Position numbers and translations under genes: made by a program. 64,000 bases of DNA, from positions 171,198 through 235,197 of the forward strand of contig NZ_LGYA01000001.1 of NCBI RefSeq assembly GCF_001273755.1, given 5' to 3'. This document shows, piece by piece, positions 16,951 to 25,684 of this stretch. The notes beneath the pieces are model-generated. The model was not told where the DNA came from, did no database searches, and was given only the letters and a program-made list of their open reading frames with translations. Every line of letters begins with the position of its first letter. The stretch's first letter is position 1. The DNA comes from Peribacillus butanolivorans. GTDB taxonomy: Bacteria > Bacillota > Bacilli > Bacillales > DSM-1321.

Positions 16951-18048
16951 ATGAAAACATATTTAGTTGACAGTAAGATTTTTAGAGTTATTTTCACCGC
17001 TTTTCTAGCTTTCATAGGTGGGTTCGTGTTCAATCGTCTTGGAATATATTTACCGTGGATGCTCGGACCATTATTTGTGGTGATGATTGCTAAAATCAAA
17101 TTAGGAAAGTACATGTTATGGTCTAAACCCTTTAGAAGCACTGGATTGGTTATTCTTGGTTTACAACTAGGAAGTTCATTCACGAAACAATCGTTAAATG
17201 AAATGATTGAATATTTGCCCATCATGCTTTTTACGACGGTTGCTATCATTTTATTTACGGTATTAACTGGTTGGTTTGTTGGAAAGCGAATGAATTTATC
17301 TTTGAGTACGTCCATGCTTGGCAGTTTTCCTGGCGGTCTGTCTCAGATGGTGGTCCTAAGTGAGGAAATGAAGGATAGTGATGAAACAATTGTTGGCTTC
17401 ATGCAGACGCTTCGAGTCATCCTTGTTATATCCATTGTTCCCTGGCTTGTGACTCACGTTATGACAGTTGATTCGGTTGCGGTAGTAAGTGTTTCGGATC
17501 GGCCCTTTTTCATGTTTGATTATGATGGGAAATTAGCCATTCTGATGATTGTAACCTTTCTATTATTCATTTTCATCACAAAAAGGGTAAACTTCCCGCT
17601 GCCATTTTTACTTGGGCCTCTCATGGCGGCAGCCCTATTTAATTTGGCAGGACCTGGGGCACCGCAAATTCCTGATTTTTGGTTGAACTTTTCACAATTG
17701 CTGATTGGCACGCATTTAGGGTATACATTGAAGGTCGACAATCCTCGACTTTTCAGAAAGATGTTCGGAGCAGTATTCGTTAGTAATGTCCTGTTAATTG
17801 GATTTTGTTATTATCTTTCGATTCAGTTTGCTCCCATCCTATCTATACCGGCTAACGAATTGTTTTTAAGTATGGCACCAGGCGGTGTGGCAGAAATGGC
17901 AGTAACAGCTATGTCTGTTCATGTGGATTTATCTGTGGTCACTAGTTTCCACTTATTCAGAATTTTATTCATTTTATTTTTACTCTCACCCATCATCAAA
18001 TGGCTGGATGGTAGAAATATATGGTACCAGAAAAAAGAACGAGGCTGA
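16951..18048 (+). CDS. AbrB-family (duplicated) integral membrane protein
   Basis: 365 residues with about ten membrane helices in two similar halves. Each half carries a GP-rich motif: LPWMLGPLFVVM near 34-45 and LPFLLGPLMAAALF near 217-230. Paired SFPGGLSQMVV (~124) and MAPGGVAEMAV (~311) are the hallmark of the AbrB duplication family (often misnamed ammonia monooxygenase). Probably a transporter; the substrate is unknown. ATG at 16951 after gaaggg. Monocistronic. Confidence 0.85.
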   Translation: MKTYLVDSKIFRVIFTAFLAFIGGFVFNRLGIYLPWMLGPLFVVMIAKIKLGKYMLWSKPFRSTGLVILGLQLGSSFTKQSLNEMIEYLPIMLFTTVAIILFTVLTGWFVGKRMNLSLSTSMLGSFPGGLSQMVVLSEEMKDSDETIVGFMQTLRVILVISIVPWLVTHVMTVDSVAVVSVSDRPFFMFDYDGKLAILMIVTFLLFIFITKRVNFPLPFLLGPLMAAALFNLAGPGAPQIPDFWLNFSQLLIGTHLGYTLKVDNPRLFRKMFGAVFVSNVLLIGFCYYLSIQFAPILSIPANELFLSMAPGGVAEMAVTAMSVHVDLSVVTSFHLFRILFILFLLSPIIKWLDGRNIWYQKKERG

Positions 18049-18422
18049 CATGCTTCGTCTTTTTTTTTGTCTAAATATTTTTCATTTTAATAGATTAATA
18101 AGAAAAGGGTGAATGAGATAGAGCGGAGGGCACATTGGAACATTAGAGAAGATATCGTCAAATTCCTTTTATAACAAGGTTTGTATGGAAAAAATCAGCA
18201 TATACGAACAGAGCGGCTTGAAATTCCCTTTTGACGGAAACTTTGTCTGAACTGAAATATGCTATGGAATCAGTCCTATATAAGGAGTAAAGCAGGTAGA
18301 TTTTGTGATAATAGAATGAAATTTTAAATTCTATCTAATGGAATAGTAAAATAATACTCATTTTTTTTAAACTTCATCCGATATAAAGAGCAGATAAGAC
18401 TTTTAATGAATGGGTGAGTATT
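18049..18422. other. Intergenic region before motAB
   Basis: Apart from a T-rich run just after the AbrB-family stop and a TCCGATAT box (18377-18384), nothing structured was found. Composition is AT-rich. Confidence 0.4.
18377..18384 (+). promoter_or_regulatory. Possible sigma-D -10 box for motAB
   Basis: TCCGATAT matches the sigma-D -10 consensus GCCGATAT in seven of eight positions, 39 bases before the motA ATG. No clean TAAA -35 box sits at the usual 14-16-bp distance, so this is tentative. Confidence 0.4.
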
Positions 18423-19214
18423 ATGGATATAACATCGGTTTTGGGAGTAGTTCTAGGGATTGTGGCTATTTTAGTGGGAATGGTATTGAAAGGCGTAAGC
18501 ATTACAGCGCTGATTAACCCGGCAGCTATCTTGATCATTATTGTAGGGACAATAGCTTCTGTCGTAACGGCTTTCCCTTTTTCAGAATTAAAAAGATTGC
18601 CAAAAATATTAAAAGTTTTATTCTTAGAACAACAATTAACAAAGCCTGAAGAACTAATTAAAACCTTTTCTGAATGGGCGGTCATTGCTAGAAAAGAAGG
18701 CTTATTGGCTTTAGAAATTATTTCGGATCAAGTCGACAATACCTTTTTAAAAAATGGGTTGAATCTTGCGGTCGAGGGTCAGAGTGCCGATTATATTCGT
18801 GATATTTTAGCAGAAGAAATAGACGCAATGGAAGAACGTCATCAAAGCGGGGCTGCAATTTTTAGTCAGGCTGGCACATATGCACCGACACTTGGAGTAT
18901 TGGGTGCGGTAATCGGGCTGATCGCTGCATTAGGTAACATGGCTGATACCGAGGCATTAGGACATGCCATTTCTGCAGCGTTCGTTGCAACCTTGATGGG
19001 AATTTACACAGGGTATGTATTATGGCATCCATTTGCGAATAAGCTTAAGCGGAAATCGCAACAAGAAGTCCGGATAAAAGAAATGATGATAGAAGGAATT
19101 TTATCGATCATCGAAGGGGAAGCGCCAAGAACGATAGAACAAAAACTAACATCCTATTTGCCTGCTGAAGATCGTAAAAAGTGGTTAGAAGGCGATGTGA
19201 GAGAAGATGGCTAG
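18423..19214 (+). CDS. motA: Flagellar stator subunit MotA
   Basis: 263 residues with four membrane helices and the cytoplasmic loop that meets the rotor. The PTLGVLGAVIGLIAAL block (helix 3) and GHAISAAFVATLMGIYTGYV (helix 4) are typical. The sequence is closer to proton-type MotA than to MotP (MVLKGVSITALINPAAILII, SEWAVIARKEGLLALE). A GTG at 18414 is also in frame, but GGGTGAG at 18412-18418 is the ribosome site, so the ATG at 18423 (MDITSVLG) is preferred. It overlaps motB by 8 bases. Confidence 0.93.
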   Translation: MDITSVLGVVLGIVAILVGMVLKGVSITALINPAAILIIIVGTIASVVTAFPFSELKRLPKILKVLFLEQQLTKPEELIKTFSEWAVIARKEGLLALEIISDQVDNTFLKNGLNLAVEGQSADYIRDILAEEIDAMEERHQSGAAIFSQAGTYAPTLGVLGAVIGLIAALGNMADTEALGHAISAAFVATLMGIYTGYVLWHPFANKLKRKSQQEVRIKEMMIEGILSIIEGEAPRTIEQKLTSYLPAEDRKKWLEGDVREDG

Positions 19215-19962
19215 GCGGAAAAAAAAACAGCGGCATGAAGAGCATATTGATGAGTCATGGTTAGTACCTTATGCCGATATCTTAACTTTGCTTCTTGCAC
19301 TTTTTATCGTCCTTTTCGCTTCGAGTTCGGTTGATGGAGTTCGATTCCAACAATTATCTAATGTGTTTAATCAAGTGTTTACGAGCGGGACGGGATTTAT
19401 GGATTTCCCCAGCGATTCTCCCAGCAATAAACCAACATCACCGGAACAAAGTACAGAGGCAGAAGAACTTAAGAGGTTAGGGAAAAGCGAAAAGAAACAG
19501 CTTACAGAGGTTCAGGAACGTGTAAATGCATATATTAAAAAGAATGGTTTAACAGATAAATTGGGTACGAACCTCACGGATGAAGGCATGCTGATATCAA
19601 TTAGGGATAATGTGCTGTTCGAATCAGGCGTGGCAGAGGTTAGAAGTGAAGATCGAAAAATGGCTAAGGAAATTTCAAATCTTCTAGTTATGGACTTACC
19701 CAGAAACATTATAATAAGCGGACATACCGATAATATACCGATTCAGACTTACCGGTATGATTCGAACTGGGATTTAAGCGTTATGCGTGCGGTTAATTTC
19801 ATGAAACTTCTCCTCGGAAATAAAGACTTGGATCCCGAAATGTTCAGCGCAAAAGGTCATGGGGAATTTAAGCCAGTTGCTTCTAATAAAACAAAAAATG
19901 GAAGAGCGGAAAACCGGCGTGTTGAAATACTGATTGTTCCGCGGACGGCAATAATTGAGTGA
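19207..19962 (+). CDS. motB: Flagellar stator subunit MotB
   Basis: 251 residues. A basic N-terminus precedes one membrane helix (~20-42) with the proton-carrying Asp24 in VPYADILTLLLALFIVLFAS. A plug/linker follows, then an OmpA-like peptidoglycan-binding domain (~130-245: IIISGHTDNIPI, SVMRAVNFM, GRAENRRVEI). It anchors the stator to the wall. The second helix residues look like the H+-type stator, not the Na+-type MotS. Translationally coupled to motA. Confidence 0.94.
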   Translation: MARRKKKQRHEEHIDESWLVPYADILTLLLALFIVLFASSSVDGVRFQQLSNVFNQVFTSGTGFMDFPSDSPSNKPTSPEQSTEAEELKRLGKSEKKQLTEVQERVNAYIKKNGLTDKLGTNLTDEGMLISIRDNVLFESGVAEVRSEDRKMAKEISNLLVMDLPRNIIISGHTDNIPIQTYRYDSNWDLSVMRAVNFMKLLLGNKDLDPEMFSAKGHGEFKPVASNKTKNGRAENRRVEILIVPRTAIIE

Positions 19963-19963
19963 A

Positions 19964-19997
19964 AACCTGTCTGGTATGGACGGGTTTTTCTTTTTTA
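19964..19997 (+). terminator. Terminator after motB
   Basis: AACCTGTC / GGACGGGTT hairpin with a 6-nt loop, then TTTCTTTTTT. The next ribosome site begins within this T-rich tail. Confidence 0.8.
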
Positions 19998-20008
19998 AAG
20001 GAGTATAT

Positions 20009-20311
20009 ATGGAAAGAGAATATACAAATGTGATGGAAGAGATTGTTGTGACTTGGGTGCAGATTTTAATGGCTGGAATGGAATATCAAACGTTTTGTTC
20101 GTGCAACAAATGTAAGAATGACATTATCACATTATCTTTGAATGCCCTGCCTAATTATTATGTAACAACGGAAGAAGGGCGGAAGCGGATATTTGAAAAC
20201 TTGAATACGGATGAAAACCGAAAATGGATTAACAAAAGACTTATTAGTGCCATACATGTGGTAGGTAAATTCCCCAAACATAATCAGAATGGAACAAGGG
20301 AAAACTGTTAA
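20009..20311 (+). CDS. comFB: ComFB-family protein
   Basis: 100 residues. The family core is clear: [19 protein letters not shown] followed by NYYV (~31-54), with the CxxC pair. ATG at 20009 after aaaggag. ComFB was named for the B. subtilis comF locus; later work on the family points to cyclic-dinucleotide binding and motility control. It stands next to motAB here, not in comF. The last ~14 codons run into the relic of the next gene, so the C-terminus ([10 protein letters not shown]) may be foreign. The domain itself looks whole. Confidence 0.8.
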   Translation: MEREYTNVMEEIVVTWVQILMAGMEYQTFCSCNKCKNDIITLSLNALPNYYVTTEEGRKRIFENLNTDENRKWINKRLISAIHVVGKFPKHNQNGTRENC

Positions 20312-20694
20312 AGGCAAACAAGGTGAAGTCGAAGTCACAATAGATGAAAGCATCGACTCAGTAAAACCAGAGGACTTTGATGCTTTGTTCATTCCTGGAG
20401 GTTTTTCCCCAGACCAGCTACGTGCAGATGCACGCTTCGTAACGTTTGCAAAATCGTTCATGGATGAAAAAAAACTGTATTTGCAATCTGTCATGGACCA
20501 CAGTTGCTGATTTCTGCCAAAACACTTGAAGGACGTCATGCAACAGGGTATAAATCTATTAAGGTAGATATTGAGTATGCAGGTGCTACATATTTAGACA
20601 AAGAGGTCGTTGTTTGAGGCGATCAGCTTGTCACCAGCAGAACACCAGAAGATATCCAAGCCTTTAATCGAGAGTCACTTAGATTATTGAAAAA
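20289..20694 (+). pseudogene. DJ-1/PfpI-family protein (YfkM/GSP18-like), broken
   Basis: 20289-20475 encodes [20 protein letters not shown] through [20 protein letters not shown], the middle of a PfpI protein. A one-base loss near 20475 (AAACTG where AAACCTG is expected) shifts the frame. Then [35 protein letters not shown] and GDQLVTSRTPEDIQAFNRES follow. A second lesion turns the expected Cys codon before GDQ into TGA (20616-20618). The first ~37 codons are missing, fused into comFB. The nucleophile region (AICHG) survives only out of frame. Non-functional. Confidence 0.85.
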
Positions 20695-20720
20695 AAATCC
20701 CGACGCCGTCGGGATTTTTT
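20692..20720 (+). terminator. Terminator after the PfpI relic
   Basis: AAATCCCGAC / GTCGGGATTT with a 3-nt loop, flanked by an A run and a T run, so it may act in both directions. Confidence 0.88.
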
Positions 20721-20803
20721 CTTTAATAAGGTTTAAAGGATTCATATACTTCCATCTTTGCAGTAAAATAAAAGGAGAGACGAAAAAAAAGGAAGTGTAA
20801 CGA

Positions 20804-21550
20804 TTGATCGTATTAAAATCTGCACGTGAGATTCAAGCGATGCATGACTCAGGTAAAATTTTGGCAGCTTGTCATAGGGAAATCGCAAAAATAATTGTAC
20901 CCGGTGTGACAACATGGGAAATTGAAGAATTTGTTGAAGGGTTTTTAAAGAAACATGGGGCGAAGCCGGAACAAAAGGGTTACAAAGGGTATGAATATGC
21001 GACATGCGCAAGCATCAACGAAGAAATCTGTCATGGTTTTCCTCGAAAGACACCTTTGAAAAATGGCGATATCGTAACAATTGATATGGTCGTTAATTAT
21101 AACGGCGCGCTTTCAGACTCTGCCTGGACGTACCCGGTCGGTAAGGTTTCAAAGGAAACGGAACACTTACTGCATGTGACAAAGGAATCTTTATATAAGG
21201 CGATTGAAGTATCTGTAGAAGGCAATCGTATTGGCGACATTGGTCATGCTATTCAATCATATGTAGAAGCGGAAGGCTTCTCTGTCGTCCGTGATTTTAT
21301 CGGCCACGGGATTGGAAATGTTATTCATGAAGAGCCTCAAGTTCCGCATTATGGATTGCCAAATAAAGGGCCACGCCTAAAAGAGGGCATGGTATTCACA
21401 ATTGAACCGATGGTGAACGTAGGTACATATAAAGCCAGCAGGGATGCGAATGGTTGGACCGCCTCTACTGCAGATGGGAAATACTCGGCTCAATATGAGC
21501 ATACGATTGCCATCACAAAGAACGGTCCAATTATTTTAACGGAACAATAA
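20804..21550 (+). CDS. map: Type I methionine aminopeptidase (MapB/YflG type)
   Basis: 248 residues. All five metal ligands are in place: D94, D105, H168, E201 and E232; substrate-binding His77 is in ICHGFP. It removes initiator Met from nascent proteins. It starts at TTG (20804) after ggaagtg. Another long purine-rich stretch (aaaggagaga, 20771-20780) lies further up and is probably leader. Location next to yfk-type genes matches B. subtilis yflG, the second (non-essential) Map, so another map near the ribosomal cluster is expected. Confidence 0.92.
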   Translation: MIVLKSAREIQAMHDSGKILAACHREIAKIIVPGVTTWEIEEFVEGFLKKHGAKPEQKGYKGYEYATCASINEEICHGFPRKTPLKNGDIVTIDMVVNYNGALSDSAWTYPVGKVSKETEHLLHVTKESLYKAIEVSVEGNRIGDIGHAIQSYVEAEGFSVVRDFIGHGIGNVIHEEPQVPHYGLPNKGPRLKEGMVFTIEPMVNVGTYKASRDANGWTASTADGKYSAQYEHTIAITKNGPIILTEQ

Positions 21551-21580
21551 TGATTTGGTTATCTTATCTCCTAAAAACGA

Positions 21581-21612
21581 AAAAAACAGCATCGAAAATT
21601 GATGCTGTTTTT
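21581..21612 (+). terminator. Bidirectional terminator between map and the DUF2164 gene
   Basis: AAAAAACAGCATC / GATGCTGTTTTTT with a 7-nt loop, symmetrical A and T runs. Confidence 0.92.
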
Positions 21613-21618
21613 TTCATC

Positions 21619-21861
21619 TCATTTAATTGGCCGTTCCAATGAATATAAATCTTCTTCGATGTTCCCAATTCGGTCCTCAATCACTGTTTTAGCATCTTTA
21701 ATGCCCTCGTTATATATAAAGGGAGCAATGTTGTCGAGAATGAATTGTAAGTGGTTTTCAGCAGCAATTTCGCCAATTCTTTCACCATTTTCCTGGTAGA
21801 CATACTCTTGAATGCGTTCAATCATCACGCGTCGCTTTTCTAAGGGAAATTGAATAAACAT
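21619..21861 (-). CDS. DUF2164-family small protein
   Basis: 80 residues, no membrane segment. The DUF2164 pattern is clear: FPLEKRRVMIERIQEY, GERIGEIAAENHLQFIL, IAPFIYNEGIKDAK. Acidic, probably helical; function unknown. ATG at 21861 with aggagg 7 bases upstream. Twelve bases downstream of mobB on the same strand, so likely co-transcribed with moeA-mobB. Confidence 0.82.
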   Translation of the reverse strand: MFIQFPLEKRRVMIERIQEYVYQENGERIGEIAAENHLQFILDNIAPFIYNEGIKDAKTVIEDRIGNIEEDLYSLERPIK

Positions 21862-21873
21862 AAAAAACCTCCT

Positions 21874-22395
21874 TTATATCTGTTCTAAAAACCATGAAAT
21901 GAAATGATCCGAATTTAGAGGGAAGACAGGTACTGAAGCATAGCTCATTGTTTGCTCCAGACAGTCAGGCCAAGCAATAACTGCTTTGATATTATTAAGC
22001 TGTTTTAGTAATAGAAGGTCATTTTCCTCTTTGATTAGAATTATCTTAGGAAAGTCTTCCTGTTTGTATCCTTCGATTAAAATCACGTCGGGATGAAAAA
22101 GACCCAGCAATTGAATCAGCTCTGCTATAGAGGTTCCTTTTCTAAAATTGCCAAGTAATTCAATCGTCCCGTCTCCTTCAACAAGTGATGCAGCTGCCCC
22201 AGCCTGAAAGTGTTTGGTGGAATCCTTTATACTTGTATGATCGGGTTTTCCGCCATGCCCATGATGCTTTAATACGGCTGTTTCCAAGTTTACTGCGCGA
22301 AGCTTCTCAATTATATTCGTAATGAAAGTCGTTTTTCCTCTATTTTGGTAGCCGACCACTTGAAATATAAAAGGTTTCACCAAGGCCATACGCAT
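21874..22395 (-). CDS. mobB: Molybdopterin-guanine dinucleotide biosynthesis adaptor MobB
   Basis: 173 residues. The Walker A loop GYQNRGKTTF is at ~15-24. A KHHGHGG motif follows at ~43-49, and VILIEGYKQEDFPKIIL gives the second nucleotide site. It is a GTP-binding helper of MobA in molybdenum cofactor maturation. Its start overlaps the end of moeA by 19 bases, so the two are translationally coupled. Confidence 0.92.
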   Translation of the reverse strand: MRMALVKPFIFQVVGYQNRGKTTFITNIIEKLRAVNLETAVLKHHGHGGKPDHTSIKDSTKHFQAGAAASLVEGDGTIELLGNFRKGTSIAELIQLLGLFHPDVILIEGYKQEDFPKIILIKEENDLLLLKQLNNIKAVIAWPDCLEQTMSYASVPVFPLNSDHFISWFLEQI

Positions 22396-23642
22396 CCTTC
22401 TTGGTCATCAAGAAGAAGGACGTCCACGATATCGCCAGTTTTGAATCCACGAGTGCCTCCAGGTAATACGGTTAGTGAATTTGCTCCTGCAAGGCTTGTT
22501 GTTATATTGGATTTATCTACACCACTAGGGATAACCTTCAGCTGGCCAGATTCGAAAAATAAACGCGTTCGCAAAAGCCGTGAGAAGGGATTGGGCTTTA
22601 AGAAATCCTCAGCCAATTGCGCTTTTTCTTTTCGTAAATGAGGCAGCTCAGAAAACAGCATGGTTCGAATAATCGGTCTTGCAAATAACTCAAAGCCGAC
22701 ATAACTGGCAGATGGATTACCAGATAAGCCGAATAGAAATTTATTATTAAATACAGCAACTGTTGTAACACTGCCTGGGCGCATAGCTACTTTATTGAAT
22801 AAAACATCGGCTCCTATTTTCCGGTAAATATCAGGGAGAAGGTCGAAATCACCGACGGAGACGCCCCCCGTTGTAATGAGAAGGTCAACTTCCTCCAAGG
22901 CTGAGGAAATTGCCTCATAGCTTAAGTCAAATTCATCCTTAAGTTTTCCATAAAAACGAACTTCTCCTCCTGCTCTCTGAATTTGGGCGGAGATGGCATG
23001 AGAGTTGCTGTTGCGAATTTTTCCCGGTTGCAATGGTTCACTGACATCTAGAAGTTCTGACCCTGTAGCAAATAAGCCGACGACAGGCTTTTTGGCAACT
23101 GGAACTTCAGAGTAACCGAATGTAGCAAGCAAGCCGATGATGCCTGGATTAATCATTGTGCCTTTTTTGACAAGAATATCACCTTTTTTTGCATCCTCTC
23201 CTTTGAAAGACACATTTTCGCCTGCGTTAAGTGAGCGTTTAAAGGATATGTATTTCTTCCCGTCCTTTTCAAATTCCTTGGTGAGCTCGAACATAATAAC
23301 TGCATCACATTCGTCTGGCATTTGGGCTCCAGTCATGATTCTTGCTACCTGGTTTTGTTGCACAGGAAGAGTAGAAACCATCCCTGCAGCCAACTCTTCT
23401 ATCACTTCGAATTCGAGCGGATTATTAAGGGAACCTTCAGCCGTATCTTCAGACCTGAGGGCAAAACCATCGTACGGTGAACGGTTGAAATGTGGAACAT
23501 CAATTGTAGCTATAATATCTTGAGCTAAAAAACGATAATGACTTTTCTCAAGAGCAACTAATTCCACCTGTCCTTCTAATGTATGTTTCATCACTTTTTC
23601 TACTGCATCTGCGAGACTAATGGGCGTTCTTCTTTCTACCAT
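22377..23642 (-). CDS. moeA: Molybdopterin molybdotransferase MoeA
   Basis: About 421 residues, normal for MoeA. Landmarks: HFNRSPYDGFALRSEDT near 55-71, RIMTGAQMPDECDAV near 105-119, TTGGVSVGDFDLLPDI near 255-270, FGLSGNPSASYVGFE near 303-317. It inserts molybdate into adenylated molybdopterin. A TTG at 23669 is also in frame, but caggag (23652-23657) gives correct spacing to the ATG at 23642 (MVERRTPISL). Confidence 0.93.
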   Translation of the reverse strand: MVERRTPISLADAVEKVMKHTLEGQVELVALEKSHYRFLAQDIIATIDVPHFNRSPYDGFALRSEDTAEGSLNNPLEFEVIEELAAGMVSTLPVQQNQVARIMTGAQMPDECDAVIMFELTKEFEKDGKKYISFKRSLNAGENVSFKGEDAKKGDILVKKGTMINPGIIGLLATFGYSEVPVAKKPVVGLFATGSELLDVSEPLQPGKIRNSNSHAISAQIQRAGGEVRFYGKLKDEFDLSYEAISSALEEVDLLITTGGVSVGDFDLLPDIYRKIGADVLFNKVAMRPGSVTTVAVFNNKFLFGLSGNPSASYVGFELFARPIIRTMLFSELPHLRKEKAQLAEDFLKPNPFSRLLRTRLFFESGQLKVIPSGVDKSNITTSLAGANSLTVLPGGTRGFKTGDIVDVLLLDDQEGCVWPW

Positions 23643-23710
23643 ACCTACAACTCCTGTCTGATTGTCCAATAATATTCACTATAACAAATTTAGCAGAATT
23701 CTTTAATAAA

Positions 23711-23739
23711 TAAAAAACCCTCACCATTATGGGAGGATT
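23711..23739 (-). terminator. Terminator of the yfkK-like gene
   Basis: On the minus strand a CCTC-CCATAATGG-TGAGG hairpin is followed by TTTTTTATT. Confidence 0.7.
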
Positions 23740-23745
23740 TGGATG

Positions 23746-23970
23746 TTATTTATTGCGGAGTCTTCCAAGTTCTTCAGCGATTGCTTCCATTTCACGGACA
23801 CTGAAGTTTGTTTTTTTCATCACCATTTTATAAATATCATGAAGTTCTTCATACATTTCGATATCGAAATGGGTGGATTTGATTGCTCCGAAGTTCATTA
23901 CTTTTAGTTTATCCTTGATTGCTTCTACCATAAACTCGACACTTTCGGCTGTATTTTGTGTTAAATCCAT
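23746..23970 (-). CDS. yfkK: UPF0435 (DUF1128) protein YfkK
   Basis: 74 residues: MDLTQNTAESVEFMVEAIKD through AIAEELGRLRNK, matching the YfkK family in length and both end motifs. All helical, cytosolic, function unknown. The ATG at 23979 is too close to its ribosome site (aaagga), so the ATG at 23970 is preferred. In B. subtilis yfkK also sits near yfkH and yfkI. Confidence 0.82.
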   Translation of the reverse strand: MDLTQNTAESVEFMVEAIKDKLKVMNFGAIKSTHFDIEMYEELHDIYKMVMKKTNFSVREMEAIAEELGRLRNK

Positions 23971-24200
23971 TTCCCTCATCCTTTCACACGTTTCTAAATT
24001 ATTTTCATCTTTGCATGATTACCCCTATAAGTCAATGAATATTCAGTAGGAAAACGACGCATTATCTCCGATTTACTTGATTGTCTCGCGTTTTAATGTG
24101 AGCATGTTTGGGAAAAGATAGGAAAAAACTTTTTTAAACACTGTATAATGGAGATAACCACCATTACCCATCAACTAATATATGACGAGGAGGAGAATAT

Positions 24201-24602
24201 ATGAGCAACATTCGTGAAGAATATAAGTGTGCAAAGAAAAGTAAATTTATGCAGGCGGTTTTAATAGGGGCTCTAGCTGGGGCTGCTGTTAGTCTTTTTG
24301 ATAAAAACACGCGAAGTTCCGTATTGGCAAACAGCAAAAGTTGTATGAATAATATGAAAGAACTAGTGAAAAATCCCAATGGAATCCTAACTCAAGTACG
24401 TGAAACATCTTCAAAAGTTCGTGCCACAGTTGAAAAAATTTCCGATGATGTATCCTTCATTTCCCAAAGAGTAGAGGAGATGAAAGATATTCCATCGCAA
24501 GTTGCGCATGTTGTGATGGAGACAAAAGAGGTCTTCTCTGCGGAAGGACAGCAAGAATCTTCTTCAAACCATGATTTAGAAGAGCGTATTTCCTTAAATT
24601 AG
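24201..24602 (+). CDS. YtxH-domain protein
   Basis: 133 residues. One N-terminal hydrophobic segment (FMQAVLIGALAGAAVSLF, ~16-33) is followed by DKNTR, then a long amphipathic helical tail, the usual YtxH layout. Members are membrane-anchored and often stress-induced. ATG at 24201 after gaggaggag. A TATAAT box at 24146-24151 may be its -10. Seventeen bases upstream of the yfkH-like gene, likely one operon; it occupies the yfkI position of B. subtilis. Confidence 0.75.
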   Translation: MSNIREEYKCAKKSKFMQAVLIGALAGAAVSLFDKNTRSSVLANSKSCMNNMKELVKNPNGILTQVRETSSKVRATVEKISDDVSFISQRVEEMKDIPSQVAHVVMETKEVFSAEGQQESSSNHDLEERISLN

Positions 24603-24618
24603 ATAAAGAGGTGGAGGT

Positions 24619-25458
24619 ATGGCCGATAAAAAAGAATGGTTGAAAGGGTCATTCTTCAAAACTTTCATAAAACGGTTACAAGTGGATGATGTGTCGGGAC
24701 TTGCCGCCCAGCTGTCCTATTTCTTTTTACTTTCCCTGTTTCCGTTACTTATTTTCCTATTTACTTTATTGGCCTACCTGCCATTTTCACAGGAAGATAT
24801 TTTACGTTTAGTCCGTTCATATGCACCAGATGGTTCTATGGCAATCATTGAGGGAAATCTAACAGAAGTTATGGAAGGGAATAGTACCTTATTGTCGTTT
24901 GGTGTCATTGGAACAATATGGTCAGCATCTAATGGAATGAATGCAATTATTAAAGCCTTTAATCACGCATATGGTGTAAAAGAAAGTCGAACTTACTTTA
25001 TTTCCCGGGGAATGTCGATTATTCTCACATTAGCAATGATTTTTGTTTTTATTGTCGCTTTGTTGCTTCCTGTATTCGGAAAGCAGATAGGTATATTTTT
25101 ATTTGCCGAATTTGGGCTATCTGACGAGTTTTTGTCGATTTGGAATCATATGCGCTGGGTGATTAGCACAATTGTATTATTTATCGTGTTTACGATCCTC
25201 TATTTGATAGCGCCCAACAAAAAGTTGAAATGCCTGACAGTGATTCCGGGTGCTATTTTTGCCACGGCTGGCTGGAGTCTCGTTTCCTTTTTATTTTCTT
25301 TTTATGTAGCGTACTTCGCAAATTATTCTGCAACATATGGGAGCCTTGGTGGGATAATCGTGTTAATGATCTGGTTTTACTTATCAGGGCTAATCATAAT
25401 TCTAGGCGGGGAAATTAATGCCCTCATAAGTAATAAAGAACAGCCAAAATGTGAATGA
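24619..25458 (+). CDS. yfkH: YihY/BrkB-family membrane protein (YfkH)
   Basis: 279 residues, about six helices. DDVSGLAAQLSYFFLLSLFP at ~24-43, GVIGTIWSASNGMNAIIKAF at ~94-113 and NYSATYGSLGGIIVLMIW near the end define the family. Paralog of 11167-12033. Position between the YtxH gene and yfkF matches B. subtilis yfkH. ATG after gaggtggagg. Confidence 0.88.
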   Translation: MADKKEWLKGSFFKTFIKRLQVDDVSGLAAQLSYFFLLSLFPLLIFLFTLLAYLPFSQEDILRLVRSYAPDGSMAIIEGNLTEVMEGNSTLLSFGVIGTIWSASNGMNAIIKAFNHAYGVKESRTYFISRGMSIILTLAMIFVFIVALLLPVFGKQIGIFLFAEFGLSDEFLSIWNHMRWVISTIVLFIVFTILYLIAPNKKLKCLTVIPGAIFATAGWSLVSFLFSFYVAYFANYSATYGSLGGIIVLMIWFYLSGLIIILGGEINALISNKEQPKCE

Positions 25459-25545
25459 GCTTCCTAAAGTTCCCGTAATAGCTATAAGTCCTGTAGCTAA
25501 TGCTAATCAAGAAATGACGACTTAGTAGTAGGGAGGAATTCTTTC

Positions 25546-25635
25546 ATGGGTAAAAGCAACAAAAAGCAAAAAGGAAAAAAAGGTTCGAACCATAAAACGT
25601 CAGGTTCTGCTAATGGGAAAAACGGCTATCACTAA
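25546..25635 (+). CDS. Very small basic protein (29 residues)
   Basis: MGKSNKKQKGKKGSNHKTSG then SANGKNGYH; strong ribosome site (tagggagg) 9 bases before the ATG, and a terminator 15 bases after the stop. Lys/Gly/Ser/Asn-rich with no hydrophobic residues, recalling small spore or stress peptides of Bacillus. Family not recognised. Could be co-transcribed with yfkH. Confidence 0.5.
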   Translation: MGKSNKKQKGKKGSNHKTSGSANGKNGYH

Positions 25636-25650
25636 GTAGAATGAACACGC

Positions 25651-25682
25651 AAAAAAAGGGGCCTCATAGGCTCCCTTTTTTT
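25651..25682. terminator. Bidirectional terminator
   Basis: AAAAAGGG-CCT / AGG-CCCTTTTT hairpin with A and T runs on both sides, between the small gene and the convergent ATPase gene. Confidence 0.88.
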
Positions 25683-25684
25683 GT

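Noticed and set aside
19207..19962. Sodium-type stator gene motS
   Set aside because: The membrane helix and linker fit the proton-type MotB; MotS-type residues are not seen.
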